Shown here in pieces: positions 1-11,097 of a DNA stretch of 64,000 bases (positions within the stretch are counted from its first letter, which is position 1; each line of letters opens with the position of its first letter). The notes below the pieces were generated by a model. The model was not told the origin of the DNA, did not search any database, and saw only the letters and a program-made list of their open reading frames with translations. The translations under genes were made by a program, and so were the position numbers. The DNA lies in NCBI GenBank assembly GCA_012934845.2, contig WNNJ02001104.1:372001-436000 (forward strand), in the 5' to 3' direction. The DNA comes from Pomphorhynchus laevis. Its lineage: Eukaryota; Acanthocephala; Palaeacanthocephala; Echinorhynchida; Pomphorhynchidae.

Positions 1-800
1 CTTGTGATGAATGTCACCAAATGCAAACACATGCGTGTTCTGGGTAGAGTTGTAAAGTCCCCGTCAGCAGTTCAATACACTTATTGTGGTCGTGAAATAG
101 ATAGTGTTGTAAGCCATAAGGATTTGGGAGTGTTGATCTACCACAACCTGAGAACTGCCCCACATACCGCTCTTGCATGTGCCAACGCTAATAAAATGGT
201 AGGGGTCATTAGGCACACATTCTTAGCTCTTGATCCGATTGATCTTCGGCCTCTAATTTTGGCTCACGTTCTGAGCCGGTTGTTGTATGCGGCCCCTTGT
301 GTATACCCATGCACATTTGGGGAACACTTGATCTCTGAGAGAGTGCTTTGTCGTGCAACAAAGTTGGCGCCGATCTTGGCGCAAATGCCCTATGAGTGTC
401 GTTTGCAATGTCTCCGGCTTGAGACCGTTTCTTGAACCCGTCAGTATATCGATATGAATATGGTGTGGCGAGTTCTTCGTTCTTCAAATCATCCTCTTTG
501 GATGTGTTTACAACTGCGACAGTCAGCATTCCCTCGCGGACACAGTTTGACTTTGAGCCGGAATTTAATGAAAAAATCCCGGTGTATACAATTTTAACGA
601 AGAGTAGTTGGACTTTGGAACAAACTGGATGGAGGGACTGTGGTGCCTCAGCATTGGTAGTGCCTCAGCATTCAAGTCCGGATTACGGATGGATCCTGCT
701 ATGCGCAAGGAAGTGTTCCCCTATAGATGTGAACAGATTTTATGATTTTGTTGATTTTTATTTCATGTGAACCGGCTATTTAAGCCCCTGCTTGTAAGCC
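1..800 (+). mobile_element. CR1-like LINE (family A), 3' end fragment
   Basis: This is the 3' part of a non-LTR retrotransposon. The reading frame at 4-435 matches, residue for residue in many places, the C-terminal part of the reverse transcriptase ORF of the longer copy at 6468-8063: both have KDLGV, LRPLI, AHVLSRLLYAAP and RATKLAP blocks in the same order. From about 430 to 770 the homology continues but jumps between frames, so the copy is broken. The 3' end at about 770-800 carries the short GGCT/AGCC hairpin also seen at the ends of families A and D. It is cut off by the window start. Confidence 0.85.
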
Positions 801-813
801 GTTGAAACAATAA

Positions 814-1850
814 TAATTGATCGAAGATATCAAGGAACTGATCAGCTTTATGAAGAATGTACCAAGTGTTGCAAATATTAAGAGGAAAAGTATGTTGAGA
901 GCTAGATCGACTATCAAAGAAGTCTGAGGGAGATACGGGACGCCATCGCATTTTTGGCATCGTGCGTACGACGATAATTTCTAGTGATCTGACGGATTGA
1001 TAGGGATGACTCGCCGTTTGTTTCATGTCGATGTTTCTCAATGCGAGCTGAATTGAGTTGGACAATATCAGAATGGAAGCGGTGAAGAAATATAACACAT
1101 GTAGATGAATTGGTAAGAAGTTTATAACGTTGGGAGAGTACCGAGGAATCCTGTGAACTATGCCGGAAAACGATTTTCAGGAGTGAAGAACTGAGTTGAT
1201 TGGATTTAGTATATTTGTTTAATCAAATCTACTAAAATCTCGCATTTATCGATGCGAGATTGTGGACAAGCAGTTTCGGAACGCATTAAGTTAGATATGA
1301 TAATACAGCGATCGGTCGGATAAGAAAGAAGTATGAAAGGTATTTAGATAAAGTTAGTAATAGGAAAGTGGAGATACGTGATGAAAAGCTTTACCATTAG
1401 CATTGTTAAGATGATGAAGATGAATTGAAGTTTGCTCCGTAGTTGAACAAAGAGTGTGCGTGAGAGTAAGTTCAGGAGTGGGATTATACGATGAGAAGTC
1501 AGTTGTTGTGTGGGAAACGTCAAAAATAGTATCGTCTGAGTGATCGTGTGTGACAGAAGTGAATGAGCAGAATCGCTGTAAAAGTTTTACTGATGGGAAA
1601 ACCACATGTAACCGGTATACGTTGGTACACCTAGCGTTAGGATATTTTCAATCGAACAAGGATTTACGTCAGTCTTTACAATAGCATCCAACTTCTAAAC
1701 TAATATAACCATTATTGAATTCCGATGTGGAAGATGCTTGATCAGGAACAGGGATCTGATATCGAGCTTTTCAAGGCATGATCTTTTATCTAGAGATTTA
1801 GCTCAATCCACGAGCTTAGCGAGCGGAACAAGACAGGAATAATCTGGAAT
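814..1850 (-). mobile_element. L2-like LINE (family B), 5' fragment
   Basis: Reading on the minus strand, this stretch matches the first kilobase or so of the longer L2-like element at 8190-12330: the ORF1 start near 1780, the ORF1 middle part (1354-1605, with the shared NNANGKAFH block) and the beginning of the endonuclease domain near 814-900. The central part of ORF1, including the 132-bp tandem repeats of the longer copy, is absent. The copy starts right where the family A fragment ends and lacks the rest of ORF2. It is decayed. Confidence 0.8.
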
Positions 1851-1869
1851 GTGTGTTTAAGCTGTAATT

Positions 1870-2155
1870 TTTTTTTTATCTTTTTTGTTCATCCCCCATA
1901 ATAAATCAAGAAATTCATTACCTCAACATTTTATCCAATTCACAATTTTTTCCACCTCTTTAAGGAAACCATATTTTGTTTTACCCCGACGCTTTTCCAA
2001 ATTTCACTCATCTCCATTATCTTCAATATACTTGCTTCAACTTCATCAGCATTTTAATTTTACATTCTATTTTTTGTTTTATTTTTATTATTCTTGTAAG
2101 CGGGCTTGTAAGCAGGCATAGGCGTGCATTTGCCACTATAAATAGATAAACGAGA
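1870..2155 (+). mobile_element. L2-like LINE 3' tail fragment
   Basis: A short, degenerate 3' end. The segment at about 2095-2145 repeats the tail of the L2-like LINE at 16190-16235: a run of the form TGTAAGC, a GC-rich hairpin, then CATTTGCCAC and an A/T-rich end. Upstream is a pyrimidine-rich stretch coding for only a weakly similar peptide. It lies on the opposite strand from its neighbours, so it is an independent insertion. Confidence 0.5.
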
Positions 2156-2330
2156 AAAGTCAACAAATATAACGTATGTTTGAATCTTTCTATCACATGC
2201 AGATTGCCATACATCCATGGATACCAGTAAATTACTAATAGTTGACCAATTAGGACGAAAGCCATGTTGGCTATCAACTATTATATTCAGGGATTCCAGT
2301 TCTTTTAAAACATTTTACTAAGTATTAAGC
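2130..2330 (-). mobile_element. LINE reverse transcriptase fragment (CR1-like)
   Basis: The minus-strand frame contains SQHGFRPNWSTISNLL and VIFVDFS, which are the QHGFR and F-x-D-F-S blocks of CR1/Jockey-type reverse transcriptases (compare QHGFRTGRSCLSNL in the LINE at 30.9 kb). Only about 60 residues survive. It is too short to assign to one of the other families in the window. Confidence 0.6.
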
Positions 2331-2375
2331 GTTTCATGACTTTCGAGCGATACAATCGTGAGACTGTAAAAAATA

Positions 2376-3235
2376 TTTATTTTAACGTGGCAAATGCGTG
2401 CCAGCGCACGCTTACATGACCACAACAAAACAGAAATGTAAATCATGTGTCGAGGTTTGAACGGAAGAAGTGTTTGAATGTGATAAAGGAGGGAGCGTGG
2501 CGGACGTCGAGAGGGAGTTGATTCCATGCGAGTGGGGCGGCGACGAGGAAGGATCGGAGACCGTAGTTGTTAGAGTAATTGGGAACGTGGAATAAGAGGG
2601 TATGACGGGAACACAGCGATAGCGAGGTGGGGCGAGTGTCGTCTAAGAAAGGAAGGTTGATGAACGATGGGGAGCCGACAGCGATGAGACGAAAAGTTAC
2701 GATAAAAATGCAGAGTTTGATGCGGATGTGGATGGTGGGCCAGGAGAGTTGGGCAAGATATGTGGATATGTGGTCAAAGCGGTGGATACGAAAGAGTACT
2801 CGAACGGCGGAGTTGATTATGCGTTGTAGTGGTAGGATGATGGATTTTTGAGAATTGGCGAAAAGGCTAAGGCAGTAATCGATTTTAGGGAAAAGAAGCA
2901 ATGAAAGAAGTGACACACAAGAACGGAAGTCGATAAGGGGGCGGATACGGCGGATATCACGGAGAATTAAGTTAAATGAGCGGACCTTGTCACGGACGAA
3001 GGGTTTAAGAGAAAGGTGATCATCGAAATGGAAGCCTAAGAAAGTGAGATTGTGGACTATGGGGATGATCGATGAGGCAAAAGATACAGTGGGAGGAGAT
3101 ATGTCTGGTTTACGGGGGAGGATCCACATTATTTTAGACTTGTCGTGGTTTAGAACGAGATGAATATTGGAGAGACGTTCTTAGATAGAAGAAAGACAGT
3201 TGGAGGCAGAAATGCCATCAGAATATATCAGTAAG
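2376..3235 (-). mobile_element. L2-like LINE (family B), 5'-truncated 3' end
   Basis: The 228-residue frame at 2443-3129 (minus) is nearly the same as the C-terminal part of the ORF at 14843-16171: shared blocks include LTFLGFHFDDHLSL, PKIDYCLSLFANS and RAPSFITF (here HAPSFITF). The tail TTTTAACGTGGCAAATGCGT at about 2376 is the conserved 3' end. Coding stays open almost throughout, so this is a fairly recent 5'-truncated insertion. It lacks the catalytic YADD part, which lies upstream of the truncation point near 3235. Confidence 0.85.
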
Positions 3236-3680
3236 CTGCTACATTCAGGGCGTTTAAACATCGAATGAAATAGAAAAAGAAAATTATTGTTCACAAATTT
3301 TCGAACATTGCAGTAGTTTTTTCAAGTGTTATGTTTTTAGTAAAGAAATTGAAATAGCATTGAAAATACGTCTTCAAAGTAATATCATTGTCTCTAAGAG
3401 CGTGAAGATTCTGAATTTTCTAAAAAATCGGTTATCCACTAAAATTATTACAATTGAACAGCCAACACAGCCTATGGCTAACGTCTTGTAGCTTAATGTT
3501 ATAAACTATCTTGTTATACCTATTATCTACTTACAATGATTCTTCATGTTTCCTAATTATTAGTATTTACATCCAGAATAAAGTAAAAAATTTCTTGATT
3601 ACAACATCTTACAATATTTCGCTACATACAATACAAGATCTAATATACATACACATACATCACAAATTGGATTACAATTG
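3236..3680. other. AT-rich intergenic DNA
   Basis: No ORF, repeat match or RNA gene could be recognised here. The last part, up to about 3680, is probably the 5' untranslated region of the LINE that follows, but I see no clear boundary. Confidence 0.4.
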
Positions 3681-3721
3681 GATTGTTTACAAAACAGCTT
3701 GCCAGCGGAACAAAACACATA

Positions 3722-5183
3722 ATGACACGAAAAACATCGAAGCTTAAAGCTAAGAAGTCCGATGTAAACACCGTATCTCTAAACGCAAGCATAATTGATG
3801 AGTGTACATCTGTCCAAGTCCAGTGTTCGAATGATTTGTGTGACACCTGGACCACTATTTGTATGAGCAAGTTAAAAAAGAATTCCGATGATGCTTATTT
3901 ATGTGGCTTTTGTGCTGTGAAGGAGCTTAATATTTTGAGAAGACGTTTAGTCGAATTTGAAGAAGCACATAACCAATCTCTCAGTCGAACCGTTCTCATG
4001 GACGATAAAATATCCTCTTCCAAAGCTCAACATCCTCTTAAAAATATAGTTCCTGTGGATGCACAGGTTGTGGATGATACGACTGCATGTGTTATTCCCC
4101 TTGATGGGAATACAAACGATCGCAAATTGCAACAAATTGCTGAAAATACAGTCCCTAAAGTATCACAGACTACGAACGATATGACTACATGCGTTGTCGT
4201 TGATCGTCCTTCTCCCGATATTGCTTTACATATTGACAACCGAACTCGAACAACTGGCGCTCATGTCGGCAGCGATGGACCTGTAGCATCCCGTATTTGG
4301 AAGTGGGGATATTTGCGTTCTTCCTATTCAACTCCAAATTCAGTGTCAAGACCGTATGACGAAGTCTCGAAATATATTCTGTCTGATGAAGCGATTTCAC
4401 AAAGTGATACACCGAAGATGTCGAATGCTCACAATGCGATATTTCGTACTATCTCAAACAAAGATGGTCAGTGCGTTTCCTCGGGCAACGCACACGTCAC
4501 CTTGATGTCACCATCAAGTTCTTTAGAGTCTCATGATTCACATACCCAGACAGACTTATCTAGCTTGCGGAATATTGTTAAAACGGCTACTCAAATACCC
4601 AGCTTACGTGCATGTACAGATACACAATCTGCTGTGTCCTGTGATGGTCTCGATAGGGTGATCTCAAATAAGCGTATATAATAGAGGATGCTCAGTTATT
4701 CTAGCTAATGTGCCCGAGTCTATATTCGAGAATGCGCAAGCACGACTGAATGACGACATTCAGAGTTTGAGGTCTATTCTGGCACATGTACTTGGCTCCT
4801 GTGACATTGAGATAGTCCAAAAAGTTAAACTTGTCTCTCTTTTCCGCCTAGGTAAGCGTAATGCTTTAAATAATAAACCCCGACTACTCAAAGCTGTCTT
4901 CCATAACCAACTTCATGCTACCTTAATGTTGAGAAACTCGTTCCGTCTCAAAGGGTCTAATATTCGACTGCTGAAAGATCTTGATGTATCAGAACGAAAA
5001 AAATTATCGACGGTTAAAGAGGAACTAGCATCTAGTGTTGCTAAAGGAGAAACAAATCTCTATGTGAAAAATTTTCAGATTGTGAAGCGACGCACCCGGC
5101 TGAGTTGGATCCCACTAGTCATGTCGCCTCGCGTGCATTCTGTAATCAAAACGGGCTCGTCTACTCTGCCTATCAGAGTCTAA
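3722..5183 (+). pseudogene. LINE-A ORF1 protein, one frameshift
   Basis: ORF1 of the LINE, presumed to bind the element's RNA. The first frame ends at 4681 and the second resumes at once (readable from about 4660) and runs to 5183; the join is supported because the CSVILANVPES block and the following R-L-x-x-D-(I/V) helix match the ORF1 ends of families B and C. Near the N terminus is a half PHD-like finger, C-x4-C, a nearby W, then C-G-F-C. I chose ATG 3722 over ATG 3683 because it lines up with the basic MPKK and MKKA starts of the other two families. Confidence 0.7.
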
Positions 5184-6450
5184 ATGGTTTAGCGTCCGGG
5201 TTATTAGGATGTGTAAGGGGTGATAGGAATATTCCCAGAGGTATGTTGGGGCATTGTGAAATACTTCATGGTAATGTTCGCAGTCTTATATCGAAGATAG
5301 ATGAACTGAGATATAGAGTTCAGTTAATTCGTCCTAAATTACTTGCTATCACATAATCATGGCTATATGGTGATATTGTTGATAATAAAGTCTCCATCCC
5401 TGGTTATCTGGTTTTCCGCAGTGATCGTAAAAGTGGAAGAGGTGGAGGTGTTATTCTTTATGTGAGCAACGATGTGAAAGTAACTATTCTTAGCACTTCT
5501 TCTTCTGATAAAGTCGAAAGTTTGTGGTGTCGGGTAAAATTCATGCATACCGCTCCGCTTGTTCTGGGGGTAGTATATCGTTCACCCTTGGCCGCCACAG
5601 ATAAACTGATTGGGGAAGTAGAACTTTATTCTAAAGGTACCTCCAATGTTTTAATACTTGGTGACTTGAATATGCCTTCGGTTGATTGGAATTCGTATAC
5701 GGCTTTTCCTACTTGTGACCATGCTTCCTATGACCTTCTGGAGTGTATCATCTATTGTGGTTTAACTCAGCATGTCCAAAATTACACTCGTTTTGCTAGT
5801 GACAGTAGATCTCTATTAGATGTATGTTTATCTTCAAACAGAGAGATTATTAACGCTATCCGTTATGATGCCCCGATCGGTATGTCTGATCATTGCGTAG
5901 TGATCATTAGGTTAAGGTTTCAAGAAGAAACTCGAGGTCCGCGTGAAAATCAAGTGGTTAATGCTTTCAAAACCAACACAGATGCAATTAAGTCAATACT
6001 TTCAACAGCTTCCTGGCCAGATCCCGCTGTTGTTGGAGTACACGGCGCGTGGAATTACTTTCAGAGAACCTTAGAGTCGCTGCTTATTTTATTCTCTCCA
6101 CTTAGAAGCAGGACACGTCGAAAAGATTCTCCCTGGTTCGATTCTGAGTTACGTTCAACATTGAGGACTCGTAATTTGATCTTCAATAGCTACAAAGTTG
6201 GGAAGTGTAGTTATGATGTTTTTAAACAAGCAAGAAATTTATTCAATTCATTGTAGAGAAATAAGCGGTGTGCATTTGGGAATGCATTAGCTAACAAGTG
6301 TAAATACGATTTAAAGGTCCTTTTTCAGTACCTATCAAGTAGGGGAGCTGTTGATTCTTCGATTTGTCACTACTTCTATGACATTTCTGCGAATGACCTA
6401 GCTGAAGAGTTTGCGGCACACTATTGCACTTCAGTAGAAGCCCGCAAATG
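5105..6450 (+). pseudogene. LINE-A ORF2, endonuclease domain
   Basis: This is the N-terminal half of ORF2. It is an apurinic/apyrimidinic-type endonuclease that nicks target DNA for target-primed reverse transcription. Recognisable blocks are GNVRSL at the start, GRGGGV, LGDLNMPSVDW and MSDHCVV, in the normal order. The frame is interrupted by a TAA at 5354 where the family has Glu of the TE-SWL block, by a TAG at 6254, and by a frameshift between about 6440 and 6470 before the reverse transcriptase. Otherwise the reading frame is open. Confidence 0.8.
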
Positions 6451-6467
6451 AACATGAAACTTTTTGT

Positions 6468-8063
6468 ATGGAATCTAGTGTGCTGAACACATACTCTGAT
6501 ACGTGTCTTGAGTTGGACCTTGACAATTTGATAACGCCAGCTAAAGTCTATTCCGAATTACGCCGTCTAAAAGCAAATAATTCAAGAGGTTGTGACTTAC
6601 TACCTTCTGTTTATCTGCGCAGATTAGCAGGCTCAATTTGCGTTCCTTTCTGTGCAATTTTTCGCAAGTCAATCTTAGAAAGATCTCTTCCTAATGTGTG
6701 GAAGCAGTCAATTGTTCTTCCCTACTTCAAGAAGGGAGATCGCTCTTCCGTCGAGAATTATAGGCCGGTGAGCATTACCTGTATTTGCTGTAGAGTGTTG
6801 GAGAGGTTTGTGCATCGCTACATGGTTGAGTTTTTTCGTGTAGGAAAAATTTTAGTCCCTAATCAGCACGGATTTTGGGAGGGTTATTCAACTGTTTCAA
6901 ATTTGCTTGATGTTCATCTTGATTGGACAGGGAATAAGACACATTATACCGATACAGACATTATATTCTTTGACTTTTCTAAAGCTTTTGATAGAGTAGA
7001 TCATGGTCTACTTCTTCAGAAACTTGTCAATACTGGACTCCCAAACATAATAGTTGATTGGATTAGAGAATTTCTTCGTGATCGTTGCTTTCGAGTACTT
7101 GTCGATTGGTCATTGTCTGTGTCTAGAGAATGTCATATTGGAGTACCTCAAGGTTCAGTTTTGGGTCCGCTTTTATTCAGCATTTATGTTAACGATTTGC
7201 CTGGGTGCATTCGCTCTAGATCATGTTTGTATGCAGATGACTTAAAAATATGGCGGCCCATTCATTCATGTGAGGATGTTGATAATTTGCAAACTGACAT
7301 AGATAATGTGGAGTTGTGGGCGGCGTCTAACAAGCTTGTGATAAATGTTTCGAAACGCAAACACATGAGTATTATTAGTAATGCTCGCAAGCAACTAACA
7401 TCAGCTTGTTACACATATAAGGGCTGTATTGTGGAAAGTGTCGATAGTTACAAAGATTTAGGAGTATGGGTTACCTCTAATTTATCAACTAAAAAACACA
7501 CTTATCAAGCTTGTGCCAACTCCAATAAAATGATAGGCATGATTCGATGCGCGTTTGTTCGCGTTAATCCGACTGCTCTTCGGCCTCTGATTATAGCACA
7601 TGTATTAAGTAGACTTTTATATGCAGCTCCGGTTGTATACCCACGTACTGTGCATGAACATAAGAAATCAGAGAGGGTACTTCGCAGGGCAACAAAGCTA
7701 GCACCAACGTTAGCGTCGCTGCCTTATGAAGACAGACTGAGATCATTAGGACTTGAGACCGTCACATGGACCCGTCGGTACATGGATATGTGCCTTGTTT
7801 GGAATTTATTCCAACGTCCTCATCACCCTCTTCGGAGTAGGGTTCAACTACGTGGTTCAAATGTTCTTCGCGGTCATTCTTTAACTATTCGAAGAAACAG
7901 AGTACAGAAATTGGGCGCGATGCAATTTGATAGAAGAATTGTTGAGCTTTGGAACAACCTTGATGCAGACACCGTTGGATGCAGTTCACTTAATACTTTT
8001 AAAATAAGACTACGAATGGATCAAGCAATGTTTCGTGTTGCATTTTCCTATTTTAATAACTAA
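6468..8063 (+). CDS. LINE-A ORF2, reverse transcriptase domain (531 aa open)
   Basis: A long open frame encoding the whole reverse transcriptase and C-terminal region of a CR1-like LINE. Visible motifs: KKGDRSSVENYRPVS, QHGFWEGYST, FFDFSKAFDRVDH (motif A), GVPQGSVLGPLLFSIYVND (motif B), LYADDLKIW (motif C, catalytic Asp pair), and the C-terminal KDLGV and RATKLAP thumb blocks. No start codon belongs here; the domain is normally translated as part of ORF2 with the endonuclease upstream, from which it is now separated by a frameshift. Confidence 0.9.
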   Translation: MESSVLNTYSDTCLELDLDNLITPAKVYSELRRLKANNSRGCDLLPSVYLRRLAGSICVPFCAIFRKSILERSLPNVWKQSIVLPYFKKGDRSSVENYRPVSITCICCRVLERFVHRYMVEFFRVGKILVPNQHGFWEGYSTVSNLLDVHLDWTGNKTHYTDTDIIFFDFSKAFDRVDHGLLLQKLVNTGLPNIIVDWIREFLRDRCFRVLVDWSLSVSRECHIGVPQGSVLGPLLFSIYVNDLPGCIRSRSCLYADDLKIWRPIHSCEDVDNLQTDIDNVELWAASNKLVINVSKRKHMSIISNARKQLTSACYTYKGCIVESVDSYKDLGVWVTSNLSTKKHTYQACANSNKMIGMIRCAFVRVNPTALRPLIIAHVLSRLLYAAPVVYPRTVHEHKKSERVLRRATKLAPTLASLPYEDRLRSLGLETVTWTRRYMDMCLVWNLFQRPHHPLRSRVQLRGSNVLRGHSLTIRRNRVQKLGAMQFDRRIVELWNNLDADTVGCSSLNTFKIRLRMDQAMFRVAFSYFNN

Positions 8064-8279
8064 TTAATTTATTTACGAACTTATTGTGAGCCAGCTATTT
8101 TAGCTAATGCTCGTATGTTGTTGAATGTATAATAATAAATAAAAGTTTTAAAATTGTAAAAAATACTAAATATAACGCAGTGAATAATAATACAAATTTA
8201 TTTAACGTGGCAAATGGGTACAAGCTGCACGCTTACAAGTTATAACTTTTTTTACTAAAAAATTAAAAAGTCAAGCAGA

Positions 8280-9720
8280 TGAATTGTTTAAATGGGATCT
8301 GGTTTGGCGTTTGAAGCACTGTAGGGAAGTTGATTGTTGTATATGAATGGGCAGATTATTCCACGATAGAGGAGCAGCCACCAGGAAGGAGCGGAGTCCA
8401 AAGGAGGTAGATTAGTTTGGGACATGTAAAAGAAGGAAATTACAGGAACGCAAGGAACAGTAAACAGGACGAGAATTATCAAGAAAAGGAAGGTTGAGAA
8501 ATGAAGGTGTATGAAAAGTTACAAGGCGGAAAGCAACGAGAAGAAGACGAATTTGAACACGACAATAAATTGTAGGCAAATCGAGAGAAGCAAGATGGTA
8601 GGATGTATGATCAAAACGACGAAGACGGAGGAGAATGACGGAGGTTGCAGAGTATCAATGTAGATGAGCGTACTTTATCTCTAACGAAAGGTTAAGGTGA
8701 AAGTCGGCTGTCGAAATGAAAGCCTAGGAAAACAAGATTATCAACGATAGGAAGAATTGTAGAATGTAATGATACGGATGGAGATTCTAAGCCGAGGCGT
8801 CGAAGTAAAATCACATAATTTTCAATGTATCAGGATTCAGAGAAAGGCGAATGGAAGAAAGATGATATGCAATTGAGACAAGACAGTCGGAAGCAGAAGC
8901 ACTAAGATCGTAAGTACGATAAACAGGTGCATGAGCATAGATGAGAATGTCATCAGTTTATTGCATAACATGAAAGTTTAATTTATGAGAAATCGAAGAC
9001 AAATCACCGAGAAGAAAGAAAAGCATAGGGCCTTATTCGGAGCCTTGTGGAACACCGGACGGGATAGACGAAGGATGGGAGAGGGAGCCAAAGAGAAGCC
9101 ATAATCATGACGAAGGCGATGGAGAAGAATCATGTGATCGACGATGTCAAAAGCAGACGATAGATCAAGAGAAACTATGACACTATATAATTTATGATCG
9201 CGCGAGATGAGTAAGTCATTATAAACTTTAAGACAGGCAATTTCAGTATAGTGATTAGAGCGAAAAGCGGCTTGGAAGGGAGGAAACAAGTTAGAGGAAA
9301 AGAGATATGTATTAACTTGCTTGAGAATGAGACGCTCAAGGAATTTAGAGAAGGTGGGGATAAGTGAGATTGTACGGTACGAAGATGGTAGTGAGGAGTC
9401 GAGAGATTGCTTTTTGATGAGAGGACGAACAGTAGCGCATTTCCAGATGGAATGAAATGTACGGCTATGGAACGACGAGTTGAACAACGTGGTTAGGAAG
9501 GGTAAGATAGAGGAGCAGATATTTTTAAGCAAGTGAATGGGAATTGCGTCAGAAGGAGAGGTTTTATTAGGTAATGACAGCAGAACAGAAGAAACTTCAT
9601 CAGACGAAACTGGACGAAGGTGGAATAGTTCTGGGAGGGAAGTATTTACAGAGAAGAGTGGGTACAAGGGGTCTATGGATAGTAGGGAAAGTAAATTAGA
9701 TAGCTTGGTTTGTAGATAAG
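8280..9720 (-). pseudogene. LINE-B ORF2, reverse transcriptase domain, broken
   Basis: The open part at 8978-9667 shows the RT fingers and palm start (NKTSPSDAIPIHLLK, FQAAFRSNHYTEIAC, SLDLSSAFDIVDH). Downstream the frame breaks: the motif B region is partly deleted near 9040-9100, and the YADD region and thumb can be followed only in pieces down to about 8280. Compare the intact homologue at 14.9-16.2 kb. Confidence 0.7.
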
Positions 9721-9787
9721 ATGAAAATTCATCAGAATTTATATTACAAGGGGTAGATGATCGTGAAAGAATTGAGTTTAAGATTTT

Positions 9788-10830
9788 CTAATGAGATTTA
9801 GAGTTGGAAGATGACTCAAGTTGATTTCGCCAAAAGAGAGTACGTTTAGTACGTATAAAAATGAGATGTGAACGGCGTAGAGAAAAGTAGGAATCACGAA
9901 GATTTGGAGGGAGTGAGTCGGGTGAACGTTTAAGAAAGCGTTTATACATACGAAAAGAGTGACGGAGTCGACGCTTAGAAAGACTACAGTTAGAATCGAA
10001 CCATGGAGCATGGCGCAAACGCTGAGAACGTCGAAGTCGACTAGGCAGAAGGTTATTGAGGATCGACGTAAGTTCAGAATCAAACATAATGCAGAGATCA
10101 TCGGGAGAGATATAGTTAAGAAGAAGTGAAAAGAATAAAGATTTGAGTAAGGCTGTGCAGAGAATAGGGATATCGAGAAGTTTCCAGGGTCGACTTGGTG
10201 TGGATAATGGTAAAGGCGGAGAAGGAGGATGGGAACGAGTAAGAGTGACAAGGAAATGATCGGACAAACCAGGATCAGTAATTGACAAGGAGGTATAGTC
10301 ATTGAAGCAGTTAGGAACAGCAATGATGTCGAGAGCACCGCCGAGAATATGAGTTGGGCTTGTTGAAAGTAATTTATAGTTAAAATCAGAAAAAAGATTA
10401 GTTAAAGTGATAGAGTCAGAGTCAGACGGGCGATCAAGACGAATGTTAAAGTCACCGAGAACAATATAAGGAGTATAAGACAATAGACAGTGAAACATAA
10501 GATCTGCAAGGTCGTTAAAGATTATACGTGATGGGGCAACTGGACCTTGATAGAGGTTCAGTTTCCCCATAAGATCTACTGCTTCTAACCGCCATGGATA
10601 GAAGCAGTAGATGCATGAGAGGCAAATTGACGAGCTGATTCAACTACAGAACAACCAGAGCGACATAGACGACGAATAGCAAGATCGTCGGAGTCAGAGT
10701 GTCAGGATTCGGTAATGCAGAGAATATCGATAGATAATTGATCGAAGATATCGAGGAGCATATCAGCTTTATGAAGAATAGAGCGAGTGTTGAATAGACT
10801 AAGACGAAAAGTATGATTAGGAGCGAGATC
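9788..10830 (-). pseudogene. LINE-B ORF2, endonuclease domain
   Basis: The longest open part is 9788-10570. Endonuclease blocks seen are SLFNTRSI near 10800, YIVLGDFNIRLDRPSD, GALDIIAV and LSDHFLV, in APE-family order, followed by the HAPWFDSNC block that precedes the reverse transcriptase in L2 and CR1 elements. A stop lies in the CITES block near 10700 and frame changes separate this part from both ORF1 and the reverse transcriptase. Confidence 0.75.
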
Positions 10831-11097
10831 GACTAGCGAAGAAGACAAGGGGGGAGAGATTGGACGCCATCAAATTTTTGGCCTTGTGTATACAACGTGA
10901 AAATTTCCGTTGATTTGACGTATAGATAAGGATGACTCGCCGTTTGTTTCACGTCGATGTTTCTCAATGCGAGCTAAATTGAGCTGAGCAATCAGAAGGG
11001 GAGCGGTCAGGAAAGATATAAGTAGATGAAGTGGTAAGAAGTTTAAAACGTTGGGAGAGTATCGAAGAGGCATGTGAACTATGTCGGAAAACGATTT

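Larger units (their letters stand above)
3600..8150 (+). mobile_element. CR1-like LINE (family A), nearly full length
   Basis: A two-ORF non-LTR retrotransposon: ORF1 with a Cys-rich finger (3722-5183), then ORF2 with an APE-type endonuclease (about 5250-5930) and a reverse transcriptase (about 6470-8060), then a short 3' UTR with the AGCT/AGCT hairpin and an A-rich end at about 8150. I count one frameshift in ORF1, two in-frame stops and one frameshift in ORF2, so it is dead but recent enough to align throughout. The RT blocks (VPQGSVLGPLLFSIYVND, LYADDLKIW) fit the Jockey/CR1 group; the exact clade is inference. Confidence 0.85.

Noticed and set aside
209-529. Minus-strand 106-aa frame
   Set aside because: Antisense shadow of the LINE-A reverse transcriptase fragment.
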